Assembly: GCF_009498275.1 (NCBI RefSeq)
Contig: NZ_CP045643.1
Location: forward strand, 1,488,001-1,552,000
Length of the DNA: 64,000 nt
Origin: Streptomyces fagopyri
Lineage (GTDB): Bacteria; Actinomycetota; Actinomycetes; Streptomycetales; Streptomycetaceae
Reading direction: 5' to 3'
The first letter of the stretch is position 1, and each line of letters opens with the position of its first letter. Both the position numbers and the translations under genes were made by a program. The notes beneath the pieces were generated by a model. The model was not told where the DNA came from. It saw only the letters and a list, made by a program, of their open reading frames with translations, and did no database searches. Shown in pieces: positions 32,536 through 40,569 of this stretch.

Positions 32536-33810
32536 TTAGTCCAGGTCTCCTGGGGCCTCCGCCGGCTGCGGGGAGCGAGAAGGCTCGCCCCCGCCCCGGG
32601 CCGCCGCGCCCTGTCCGGCGGTCTTCGGCGCTTCCCCGCCGGACGAGGTGATCACCACGGAGCGGGGGCTGCCCCGGTCCATGAAGCCGCCGGTGAACGC
32701 CAGGCCGAGGCCCGCCACCGCGAGAGCCGCGCCGACCAGACTGGGCGAGGCCCACCCCCAGCCCGCCGAGATGGCCAGGCCGCCGAGCCAGGCGCCGCCC
32801 GCGTTGGCCAGGTTGAAGGCGGAGTGGTTGGAGGCCGCGGCCATGGTGGGAGCGTCCTTCGCCTTGGCCATGAGCAGCATCTGGACGGGTGTGGTGATGA
32901 GGGATCCCACCGCGCCGATGAAGGTGATCGTCAGCAGGGCGGGCACGGTGCTGTGGACGGTGAAGTAGAACGTCACCAGTGCCGCGGCGAGCAGCGCGAG
33001 TCCCGCGTACAGCGTGGGACGCAGGGCGCGGTCCGTGAGGGGACCCGCGACCAGCGTGCCCAGCGTCATGCCGACGCCGTAGAGCGCGAGGACCAGAGTG
33101 GTCGAGGAGTTGGAGATGCCCGTCAGGTTCGTCAGCATGGGCACCAGATAGCTGTAGACGGCGAAGAATCCGCCGAACCCGACCACCGCCGTGGCCAGCC
33201 CGATCGCGACCTGCCTGTTGCCCATCGCCCGCAGTTCGTGCCCGATGCCCGCCTGCCGGCCGCGCGGCTGATGGGGAACGAACTTGGCCAGCGACGCGAG
33301 CGCGACGAGGCCGATGACGGCGACGGCGCCGTAGGCGGACCGCCAGCCGAACTGCTGTCCGAGGGCGGTGCCGGCCGGGACACCGACGATGTTCGCGACG
33401 GTGAGACCGAGGAACATCTTCGACACCGCGCGCGCGGCCCGTTCGGGCGCCACCAGCCGTGAGGCCACGACAGCGCCCACGCCGAAGAGCGCGCCGTGCG
33501 GCAGACCCGCCAGAAAGCGCGCGGCGAACAGAAGACCGAAGCCGGGGGCGAACGCGGACGCGAGGTTGCCGACCACGAACAGGCCGGACAGGAGCAGCAG
33601 CAGCCGCTTGTGGGGGACGCGCGCACCGATGCCCGTCAGTACGGGCGCACCCACGACGACACCGAGCGCGTAGGCCGACACGAGGTTGCCGGCGTGCGGC
33701 ACCGACACACCGACGCCGTCGGCGATCTGGGGCAGCAGCCCCATCGTGGCGAACTCGGTCGTACCGATACCGAACGCGACGACAGCCAGGGCCAGCAGGG
33801 CAAGTGGCAT
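32536..33810 (-). CDS. MFS transporter, AraJ/sugar-efflux type
   Basis: The 424-residue protein has twelve predicted membrane segments. It begins MPLALLALAVVAFGIGTTEF ATMG, the N-terminus characteristic of the arabinose efflux / inner-membrane YdhP-like group of the major facilitator superfamily. Loop 2-3 has GARVPHKRLLLLLSG, matching motif A. Later segments include VGFGGFFAVYSYLVPMLTNL and NHSAFNLANAGGAWLGG. The C-terminal ~45 residues are hydrophilic. The substrate is likely a drug or sugar-like compound and cannot be told from sequence. It is divergent from the SpoIIE phosphatase gene. Confidence 0.92.
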   Translation of the reverse strand: MPLALLALAVVAFGIGTTEFATMGLLPQIADGVGVSVPHAGNLVSAYALGVVVGAPVLTGIGARVPHKRLLLLLSGLFVVGNLASAFAPGFGLLFAARFLAGLPHGALFGVGAVVASRLVAPERAARAVSKMFLGLTVANIVGVPAGTALGQQFGWRSAYGAVAVIGLVALASLAKFVPHQPRGRQAGIGHELRAMGNRQVAIGLATAVVGFGGFFAVYSYLVPMLTNLTGISNSSTTLVLALYGVGMTLGTLVAGPLTDRALRPTLYAGLALLAAALVTFYFTVHSTVPALLTITFIGAVGSLITTPVQMLLMAKAKDAPTMAAASNHSAFNLANAGGAWLGGLAISAGWGWASPSLVGAALAVAGLGLAFTGGFMDRGSPRSVVITSSGGEAPKTAGQGAAARGGGEPSRSPQPAEAPGDLD

Positions 33811-34323
33811 GACGAAGAAGAACCCTTCGAAGACAGCGATCCAGGAACCGGGGAGCAGCAGAAAGGGCCTGGATCATGTCCAGCTCCCGTCACCCGGCGG
33901 GCACCATTGCCCGCCACCCCCTCGGCACAGGGCAGGGCCCTCAACGCGGAAACAGCGGCGGGCACCCGCACATTCCAAGATCGGACGGGTCATCCCATGA
34001 CCTACGTCACGTCGGCTCGCGCGGGCACACCGGCGCCGCACACCGGCGCGGGATCGTTTCCGTCCGGCACCGCACCGCACCGCACCGCGCCCGTCCGGGA
34101 TCGTCTCCGCCCGGCGCCGCCGACCGGCGGACCACCGCTAAGCCGGCGCGCGACCCCGCCCCGGCCCGCCCGGCCCCGCCCCGGCCCGCCCCGCGGCCAT
34201 CGGGGCCGTTCACGCCCTGGAGCCGGCCTCCCGCCCGTCCGAGAACGGGGCGGGGCGGGGGCGGGGCGGGGCCGCTCAGTGGACGGGCCGAGACACCGAA
34301 TCCTTCTGAGGGAAGATGGGGAT
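33811..34323. other. promoter region with extreme GC repeats
   Basis: About 510 bp between divergent genes. It contains CGCAC tandem repeats near 34070-34090, a C-rich repeat tract around 34150-34195 and a matching G-rich tract at 34247-34271. Open frames through it are artefacts of the base composition. Confidence 0.6.
34247..34271 (+). promoter_or_regulatory. potential G-quadruplex
   Basis: Five G runs of four to five bases are each separated by a single C, 53 bp upstream of the GTG start of the phosphatase gene. On the plus (coding) strand, and in RNA if transcribed, this meets the usual G4 rule. A C-rich tract at 34150-34195 could pair with it instead. Confidence 0.6.
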
Positions 34324-36477
34324 GTGCACAATTCCGGCGATATACCCCCAGCGGCCGGATCCGGCCTGGAGCTGCTGGACCCCTATCTCTCCCAGATCGT
34401 TCTGGAGACCGGAGCCTCCATCGGCCATGTGTACCTGCTGACCGCGAACGAGACCGAGCTGCGACTGTCGGTGATGAGCGGGATCTCGCGAGAGATCATC
34501 GCCCCTTGGGCGCGGGTGGGTCTTGACCACCCGATCCCCGTCTCGGACGCCGTCCGCGAACGCCGCCTGGTGTGGATCGGCGGCCAGGAGGAGATGGCCC
34601 TCCGATACCCGAGGGCCGCGCTCGTGCTCCCCTACCCCTTCGCGGTGGTCGCCGCTCCCATCGCCACCGGCACGACCACGTGGGGCGGGCTGGTGCTCCT
34701 GTGGCCCGGCTCCCATCCCCCGCGGCTGGCCCTGCGGGAACGCGACGCGGTCCAGACCTGGAGCGACCGCCTCGGTCTTCTCCTGCAACAGGCGTCCGAC
34801 CGCGGGCACCCGGTCCTGCCCGGCCCTGAGCCACGGATGCTGCCCGGGTCCTCCACCCGTACCACCGGAGCGGCCGAGGCCCAGGCCGCGGCCGATTTCA
34901 CCGAGCGGCTCCCCGACGGCTGCTGCGGACTGAACATGACGGGACACATCGCCTACCTCACCACCGCCGCCGCCTGCCTTGTCGGGGCGGAACGTTCCGC
35001 CCTGCTGGGAGCCAGACCGTGCGACGCACTGCCCTGGCTCGACAAACTGGTCTTCGAGGACCGCTACCGTGCCGCGGTGGTCAGCGGCCGGCCGACGTCG
35101 TTCACCGCCCTGTGCCCACCGGACCGGCAGCTGTCCTTCCATCTCTACCCGGACGCCTCCGGTCTCAGCATCCGCATCACCCCGGCCCCCTCGCCCCACG
35201 GCAGCGAGTTCCCGGAGCCGCACCCGTCCGCGTCCGTCACACCGGGCCGGACCGCCGGTCTCTACCATCTGCTGCACCTGGCCGCCGCCCTCACCGAAGC
35301 CGTCGGCGTGCAGGACGTGGTCGACCAGGCCGCGGACCAGCTCCTGGACGCCTTCAACGCCCAGGGCCTGGTCCTCTTCGTCGCGGCGAACGACCGGCTG
35401 CGGGTCATCGGCCATCGCGGCTACGCCGCCGAGGCCATCGACCGCGTCGACGGAGCCCCCCTCTCGGGCCCGCCGACCTCCTCCGCGCCGGTACCACCGA
35501 CCCCGCCCGCGCTGGCCCTGACCGCGGGCGTGCCGAGCTTCTTCGGCTCCCGCGACGAGATGCGGCGGGCCTACCCGGAGACATTCCGGCTCACGGACAA
35601 GGCGGCCTGGGCCTTTCTGCCCCTGATCGCCTCCGGCCGTCCGGTCGGCTGCTGGACGCTCTCCTACGACCGGCCCCACCCCTTCCCGCCCGAGGAGCGC
35701 GCCATCCTCACCTCCACCGCCGGGCTGCTCGCGCAGGCCCTGGACCGCGCCGGCGTCTACGACGACGAGCATCACCTCGTCCACCGTCTGCAGACCGCCC
35801 TCCTGCCGCGGGCCCTGCCCGACATCGCCGGGCTCGACGTGGCCGCCCGCTATCTGCCCTCCACGCGCGGCATCGACATCGGCGGCGACTTCTACGACCT
35901 CATCCGCCTCGGCCCCACCACCGTCGCCGCGACGATCGGCGACGTCCAAGGCCACAACGCCGACGCGGCCGCACTCATGGGCCAGGTCCGCACCGCCGTC
36001 CACGCCGCCGCCGGCGCACCCCCCGGGGACGTCCTCGCCCGCGTCAACCGCCTCCTCACCGACCTCGACCCCGGGCTCTTCACCAGCTGCCTCTACGCCC
36101 ACCTCGACCTGACACACCACCGCGTCCGGATGGCCACCGCCGGCCACCCGCCGCCGCTCCTGCGCCACCCCGACGGACTGACCGAGGTGCTGAGCCTGTC
36201 ACCCGGTCTCCTCCTCGGCATCGACTCCACCTCCGACTACCCGACCACCGAGATCCAGCTCCCGCCCGGCGCCGTGCTCGCCCTCTACACCGACGGACTG
36301 GTCGAAGCACCAGGAGCAGACATCGACGAGACGACCGCACAACTCGCCGTCCGGCTCTCGGAAGCCCGACACCACACCATGGACGCCCTGGCCGACACGC
36401 TCGTCCATCACGCCCAGCAGCCCTCGCGGCAGAACGACGACATCGCCCTGCTCCTCATCAGTCCGCGACCGGACTGA
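34324..36477 (+). CDS. GAF-containing SpoIIE-type PP2C phosphatase
   Basis: GTG 34324 is chosen: upstream in-frame sequence is Pro/Arg-rich noise and GAGGGAAGATGGGG lies nearby. The 717-residue protein has a first GAF-like domain (about 15-165; ETGASIGHVYLLTANETELR), a PAS-like segment (about 195-300), a second GAF (about 320-480; FNAQGLVLFVAANDRLRVIG) and a PP2C/SpoIIE domain (about 495-715). That last domain has metal motifs GIDIGGDFYDLI, ATIGDVQGHN and QNDDIALLLI. It lacks the C-terminal ATPase domain of the phosphatase at 19-21 kb. It should dephosphorylate an anti-anti-sigma factor not encoded nearby. Confidence 0.92.
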   Translation: MHNSGDIPPAAGSGLELLDPYLSQIVLETGASIGHVYLLTANETELRLSVMSGISREIIAPWARVGLDHPIPVSDAVRERRLVWIGGQEEMALRYPRAALVLPYPFAVVAAPIATGTTTWGGLVLLWPGSHPPRLALRERDAVQTWSDRLGLLLQQASDRGHPVLPGPEPRMLPGSSTRTTGAAEAQAAADFTERLPDGCCGLNMTGHIAYLTTAAACLVGAERSALLGARPCDALPWLDKLVFEDRYRAAVVSGRPTSFTALCPPDRQLSFHLYPDASGLSIRITPAPSPHGSEFPEPHPSASVTPGRTAGLYHLLHLAAALTEAVGVQDVVDQAADQLLDAFNAQGLVLFVAANDRLRVIGHRGYAAEAIDRVDGAPLSGPPTSSAPVPPTPPALALTAGVPSFFGSRDEMRRAYPETFRLTDKAAWAFLPLIASGRPVGCWTLSYDRPHPFPPEERAILTSTAGLLAQALDRAGVYDDEHHLVHRLQTALLPRALPDIAGLDVAARYLPSTRGIDIGGDFYDLIRLGPTTVAATIGDVQGHNADAAALMGQVRTAVHAAAGAPPGDVLARVNRLLTDLDPGLFTSCLYAHLDLTHHRVRMATAGHPPPLLRHPDGLTEVLSLSPGLLLGIDSTSDYPTTEIQLPPGAVLALYTDGLVEAPGADIDETTAQLAVRLSEARHHTMDALADTLVHHAQQPSRQNDDIALLLISPRPD

Positions 36478-36666
36478 CCCCCGGCACCGGCGGGTCCGAG
36501 CCGGCGCCTCCCCCGCCCCTGGAGTCCCCGAAGTCCCGGACCACCGTCAGGACCAGCGCCCCCGCGGGGTGGGTCGTACGCCTCGCGGCGGACCCTGGGC
36601 GCGTCGGGCGACCTCTCGGCGGGCAGGGCCGGGGCGTGACGGCTGCGCACACCGCCGCACACAGAG

Positions 36667-36697
36667 GACGCTCGGCCGGGCATCCCGGCCGAGCGTC
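36667..36697. terminator. 14-bp perfect hairpin
   Basis: GACGCTCGGCCGGG pairs perfectly with CCCGGCCGAGCGTC around the loop CAT. It lies between the convergent phosphatase and alginate-lyase genes and can serve both. Confidence 0.88.
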
Positions 36698-36744
36698 ATC
36701 GTGAACCGGGCGCGCCCGGCCTTTCGGCGTGCGTCCCGGACGGC

Positions 36745-37530
36745 TCAGGCGTGGGAGACGGTCAGCCCGTAGAAGGCGACACGCGCGCCCTTCGTGGTGC
36801 TGTCCGAGGACGACTGGTTGTACGAGCCGGCCTTGAAGTACTGCTTGTACGGGTCGAAGGACGACGGAATGGTGTAGTGCGTGGTGGTGCCGTTGACCGT
36901 CAGGTCTATGGTGTGACCGCCGGAGACGCCGATCGTGTAGCTCCACGTCTTGCCGATCGGCACATGCCCGACCGGGTGTGCCGTCTGGCCGCCGGACGGC
37001 GAGTTCTCCGTGCCGAGGACGATGTCCCCGTTCGCGCGGTAGTACAGCTCCAGCAGCGGCTTGGTCGAACTGCCGCCGGTGCCGAGGTGGATCTGCCCGA
37101 CGCAGACGTTCTGGGTCACCGACACCACGCGCAGGGTCGCGCTCATCCGGTGGGTACCGCTCAGCGACCAGTTCGCCGCACTGCCGCCGCGGTTCATCTC
37201 CCGCAGCTCGGAGCGGGCGTAGTCGGAGTTCGGCGTGGTGACGCCCTTCTCCGGCGCCCAGAACGTCATGGCGCCGTCACGGGTGTCCGTGTAGAAGTAC
37301 GAGTCCTGGAAGCCGTTCGCCCCCTGGAGCCGGGACGACGGGATCGTGGTGGGTGAACCGGGCGAACCCACCGGCTCCTGGAGCTGCCACACGGACAGGT
37401 CGAAATTGCCGCCCGGTGCCACGGACGGGTCCGCGAGGACTCCGGCCGTGGCGTTGCCGGTGCCCAGCAGGGCGAGCATGCCGGCCATGCCCGCGGCGGC
37501 GGTTGTCGCGAGAAGCTTGGAACGGATCAT
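36745..37530 (-). CDS. secreted PL7 alginate lyase
   Basis: ATG 37530 (MIRSKLLATTAAAGMAGMLA) is preceded by AAGGACCCCCCAC and starts a signal peptide cut near TAGVLA. The 261-residue protein has all three hallmark motifs of polysaccharide lyase family 7: RSELREM (about 101-107), QIH (about 139-141; catalytic His) and YFKAGSYNQ (about 229-237, catalytic Tyr). QIH rather than QVH is usually linked to guluronate-containing substrates. The enzyme cleaves alginate or related uronans by beta-elimination outside the cell. A DasR-like operator half-matches about 70 bp upstream. Confidence 0.93.
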   Translation of the reverse strand: MIRSKLLATTAAAGMAGMLALLGTGNATAGVLADPSVAPGGNFDLSVWQLQEPVGSPGSPTTIPSSRLQGANGFQDSYFYTDTRDGAMTFWAPEKGVTTPNSDYARSELREMNRGGSAANWSLSGTHRMSATLRVVSVTQNVCVGQIHLGTGGSSTKPLLELYYRANGDIVLGTENSPSGGQTAHPVGHVPIGKTWSYTIGVSGGHTIDLTVNGTTTHYTIPSSFDPYKQYFKAGSYNQSSSDSTTKGARVAFYGLTVSHA

Positions 37531-37597
37531 GTGGGGGGTCCTTCGGCGATCGAAGCGGTGAAGGGGTGGACCGATGCACGACGGACCGATCGAACTA

Positions 37598-37609
37598 GGT
37601 CTAGTCCAA
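37598..37609. promoter_or_regulatory. DasR-like (GntR) operator candidate
   Basis: GGTCTAGTCCAA lies 68-79 bp upstream of the alginate-lyase start. It differs by one base from GGTCTAGACCA, the core of the DasR-responsive element, and sits in the near-palindrome ACTAGGTCTAGT. Confidence 0.4.
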
Positions 37610-37760
37610 TAGGGCGTCACCCTTGAGTAACACGGTCCGACCCGGGCGTCAACGGCCCCTGAATCAGGAACAGTTCACGCTCCGCGTGGCGTCCGGCCGC
37701 CATGGGACCCCGCCGGCAGGACGCCGGGGACGCCGGCGGTAGGTCCGGGGTGACGCAGCG

Positions 37761-37790
37761 TGGCCCGTCCTCCCCGGGGAGGACGGGCCA
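37761..37790. terminator. 30-bp perfect palindrome
   Basis: TGGCCCGTCCTCCCC is followed directly by its reverse complement. It could be a cruciform or, as RNA, a hairpin with a minimal loop. Confidence 0.75.
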
Positions 37791-37876
37791 CGGCCGGTTC
37801 ACGCGGAGTCCGGACGGCGAACCGCTCGAACGCGGCATCGACCCCGAACTCCGGCAGACCCTTCGACGCTTCGACG

Positions 37877-37932
37877 CTTCGGCACTGCGGTACCGCGGCG
37901 GGCGCTTCGGCACTGCGGTACCGCGGCGGGCG
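37877..37932 (+). repeat. 28-bp tandem repeat, two full copies
   Basis: Two exact 28-bp units (37877-37904, 37905-37932) each contain the palindrome GCGGTACCGC; a third partial unit follows. Short CTTCGACG repeats precede it. Confidence 0.85.
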
Positions 37933-37999
37933 CTTCGGCGCTTGAGCACATCGGTGGCCACTTCGACGCTTCACCCACGTCCGCAGCAGGCCCGCAGCC

Positions 38000-38036
38000 G
38001 GAGAACCCGGCCCGATTGCAGCGGGCCGGGTTCTCC
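38000..38036. terminator. 15-bp hairpin with ATTGCAG loop
   Basis: GGAGAACCCGGCCCG pairs with CGGGCCGGGTTCTCC across ATTGCAG. It lies 32 bp past the stop of the secreted-protein gene at 38068. The loop and lower stem match the hairpin at 47250-47286. Confidence 0.88.
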
Positions 38037-38067
38037 ATGCGGTGCGGACGGTGCGGCGACGTCGCCC

Positions 38068-38553
38068 CTACCAGCGGTGGTGGTCCTCGACGACGCGGAA
38101 GCTGCCCACGACGCCGTTCTTGACCTTCACGCCACCGTGGACACGGAACGGCATGACACCGTTGCTGGAGCTCCACGGGCCGACCGTCGCGACGGGCGAA
38201 CCGTTGTCGCAGGTCGCGCCGCGGAAGACCTCGACGGTCTTGTGGCTGTCGTTGCGGACGTTGAAGCTGCGCGAGCCGAGGCCGCTGACGACGGTGATGC
38301 AGCCCCAGCTCTGGGCGGAGTAGGTACGCTCGTTGAAGTCGATGTGACCCTCGTAGTGGTCCCGGCCGCCGCGGTCGCGGTCGCCTCCTTCGTTGCCCTT
38401 CGACTGCCCGCTGTCGCCACCCATGGGAGCAACCTGCTTGACGATGGGGGCGGCCTCAGGAGCCGAGGCGGCCGAGGCGTACGTGACGCCCGTGGCGACG
38501 AGGGCCGTAGCAGCCGCGACAGCGGCAGTCACGGCAATGTTGCGCGTGGTCAT
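38068..38553 (-). CDS. small secreted protein, paralogue A
   Basis: ATG 38553 (MTTRNIAVTAAVAAATALVA) follows GGGAAAGTGAC. The 161-residue precursor has a signal peptide ending near TYASA, a Gly/Asp/Arg-rich linker and a beta-rich domain. That domain reads GHIDFNERTYSAQSWGCITV, GSRSFNVRNDSHKTVEVFRG, ATCDNGSPVATVGPWSSSNG and VMPFRVHGGVKVKNGVVGSF. Two cysteines (WGC, ATC) can form one disulfide. It is very similar to 47313-47843. No family name is known to me; it looks like a small beta-sandwich protein. Confidence 0.88.
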   Translation of the reverse strand: MTTRNIAVTAAVAAATALVATGVTYASAASAPEAAPIVKQVAPMGGDSGQSKGNEGGDRDRGGRDHYEGHIDFNERTYSAQSWGCITVVSGLGSRSFNVRNDSHKTVEVFRGATCDNGSPVATVGPWSSSNGVMPFRVHGGVKVKNGVVGSFRVVEDHHRW

Positions 38554-39214
38554 GTCACTTTCCCAATCTCTGAGACGTCGGCCAAGCAGCCGATCTGCGA
38601 GAGAACGTACCGATAATCCCTTTATCCGGAATATCGGACACGCAGGAGTCTCGCGGCAGGCACCCGTTCGGACGCACACACCCCGGTCACCCCACCGGGA
38701 CGACGATCTGACGCTCAGCCAAAACTCTTGCTCACGCGCCCAGTTGTGGCCCCGCGTTCGCACGGCCGAGAGCGGCGAGTCGGGCAAGACGGAACATCGA
38801 AACCCACGGGACCCGGAACACCCGGCACGGGCGCCGATACCACCACGGCCGCCATGGCCATGACGGTCACCGCGGCCGTCACAGCCACCCCGGTCACCAG
38901 GGTCATCACGGCCGTGACAGCCACCGTGGCCACCTCGATCACGGCAGCCGCCCACGATCGAGTCGGGCACGGACTCAATTCCGTTTCCTCCCGGCCGACT
39001 TGACCAAAACCACTCATATCGGGCTCCGCACCGGCCGGTTCCTCAGGACGTCCTCGCACCTCACCCGCCCGATACACCACCGCAGAGGCGAACGCGATCG
39101 GATCGATGTACGTTTGGTGGTGCTGGTTCAGTCGTGCCGGCCGCGTGACCGCCGTCGACGGCCGGGCACTGGCGCGCCCGTGTCCGCGGTCCGGCATACC
39201 GGAAGGGGCTCCGC
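38554..39214. other. upstream region of paralogue A; no gene seen in the rest
   Basis: The ~110 bp next to the start are conserved with the region before paralogue B, including an inverted repeat at 38610-38637. The remaining ~500 bp up to the GH3 gene have only composition-driven frames. The GH3 promoter must lie near 39100-39214. Confidence 0.5.
38610..38637. promoter_or_regulatory. conserved inverted repeat before paralogue A
   Basis: CCGATA and TATCGG are separated by 16 bp of AT-rich sequence (ATCCCTTTATCC). The same arms and spacing occur at 47902-47929 before paralogue B, so this is likely a shared promoter/operator. Confidence 0.6.
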
Positions 39215-40456
39215 ATGACATCGCAGCAGGCGCCGACCCATAGATCACGGCGAGCGCCGTCCCGCCCTTCGAGGGGCAGGAAGCTCCTGTGGCCCATCCC
39301 GCTGCTGGCGCTGTCACTGGCGACGGCGAGCCTGGGCGCGACGTATCCCTCGCACCCTTCGGCCGCGTCGCACGCGCCGGACGCGTCAGCCGCCGGCCAG
39401 GCCGCGAGTTGCGTCGACCAGGTCTACTCGGCGATGACCGGGCCACAGCGGGTCGGCCAGTTGTTCATGGGCAGCATCACCGCTTCGACCCCCGACCAGA
39501 AGCGGATCCAGGTTCTGCGGCAGTACCACGTCGGGTCGGTCTTCCTCGCCGGGCGCAGCAAGGCCGGTACGAAGGCGACCAAGACCCTGGTCGACAGCCT
39601 CCAGGCGAAGGCCGACACGGTGTCGAAGCACCGGGTGGGCCTGCTGGTGTCCACGGACCAGGAAGGCGGCCAGGTACAGGTGCTGTCCGGCCCCGGGTTC
39701 TCGACCATCCCGAGCGGACTGGTGCAGGGAAGCTGGTCGACCTCGAAGCTTCGCGCCGAGGCCGCCACTTGGGCGAAGCAGCTCAAGGCCGCCGGTGTGA
39801 ACCTGAACCTCGCGCCCGTCGCCGACGTCGTCCCGCTGAGCCTCGGCAAGAACAACGCGCCGATCGGCCGGTACGACCGCGAGTACGGTCACACGGCCGC
39901 GGCGGTGACACCCCACAGCAACGCGTTCGCCGCGGGGTTCGCCCAGTCCAACGTGCTGGCCACGCTGAAGCACTTCCCGGGACTCGGCAACGTTCGCGGC
40001 AACACCGACACCACGGCCAATGTGGTGGACACGGTGACGACGACCAAGAGTTCGAGCCTCACCCCGTTCAGCTCGGGCATCAAGGCGGGCGCCCCGTTCG
40101 TCATGATCTCTCTGGCCACGTACAACAAGATCGACCCGAAACATCGGGCCGTGTTCTCCTCCACAGTGATCCAGGGGCTGTTGCGCAAGACGATGGGCTT
40201 CCAGGGCGTTGTCGTCTCGGACGACCTCGGGAACGCGGTGGCGGTGAAGACCGTGGCACCGGCCGACCGCGCCCTGAACTTCCTGTCCGCGGGCGGAGAT
40301 CTGGTCCTGGCCGGCGAACCGAACCAGGTTCCGGCCATGACCAAGGCCGTCACGGCCCGGATGGCGCAGAGCGCGGCCTTCCGCGCCCAGGTGGACCAGA
40401 GCGTTCATCGCGTCCTGGCCGCCAAGCAGAAGGTGGGTCTGCTGACCTGCGGTTGA
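39215..40456 (+). CDS. GH3 family glycosidase (beta-N-acetylhexosaminidase-like)
   Basis: The 413-residue protein has a basic N-terminus and a hydrophobic export segment (LLWPIPLLALSLATASLGAT, about 24-43). The TIM-barrel of glycoside hydrolase family 3 follows: GQLFMGSI, VSTDQEGGQVQVLSGPGFST, VNLNLAPVADVVP, ATLKHFPGLGNVRGNTDTTA and the nucleophile strand FQGVVVSDDLGNAVAV. NagZ-type enzymes have KHFPGHG and a catalytic DSH; here L replaces the H, and NTDTT is where DSH would be. Substrate cleavage of GlcNAc or muropeptides is likely, but the acid/base differs. It converges on the DUF916 gene. Confidence 0.9.
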   Translation: MTSQQAPTHRSRRAPSRPSRGRKLLWPIPLLALSLATASLGATYPSHPSAASHAPDASAAGQAASCVDQVYSAMTGPQRVGQLFMGSITASTPDQKRIQVLRQYHVGSVFLAGRSKAGTKATKTLVDSLQAKADTVSKHRVGLLVSTDQEGGQVQVLSGPGFSTIPSGLVQGSWSTSKLRAEAATWAKQLKAAGVNLNLAPVADVVPLSLGKNNAPIGRYDREYGHTAAAVTPHSNAFAAGFAQSNVLATLKHFPGLGNVRGNTDTTANVVDTVTTTKSSSLTPFSSGIKAGAPFVMISLATYNKIDPKHRAVFSSTVIQGLLRKTMGFQGVVVSDDLGNAVAVKTVAPADRALNFLSAGGDLVLAGEPNQVPAMTKAVTARMAQSAAFRAQVDQSVHRVLAAKQKVGLLTCG

Positions 40457-40520
40457 CCGGTTGACCGGCTGATCGCGGTGACCGTCCCGGCCACCGCCAC
40501 GGGCCCGGCAGATGACGAAA

Positions 40521-40566
40521 CGTCCAGGTCCGCTCCCCGACCGATACGGGGGGGCGGACCTGGACG
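40521..40566. terminator. 13-bp hairpin between convergent genes
   Basis: CGTCCAGGTCCGC (40521-40533) pairs with GCGGACCTGGACG (40554-40566), and inner CCCC/GGGG extends it. It lies directly past the DUF916 gene and about 65 bp past GH3. Confidence 0.85.
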
Positions 40567-40569
40567 CGT

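Larger units (their letters stand above)
37531..38067. other. intergenic region with repeats and two hairpins
   Basis: Holds the lyase promoter, a 30-bp perfect palindrome, a 28-bp tandem repeat and the terminator of the small secreted-protein gene. No gene is credible here; frames through it follow the repeats. Confidence 0.6.

Noticed and set aside
33496..34323. N-terminal extension of the second SpoIIE phosphatase
   Set aside because: In-frame but made of Pro/Arg/Gly repeats over a GC-repeat tract and antisense to the MFS gene start; GTG 34324 fits better.
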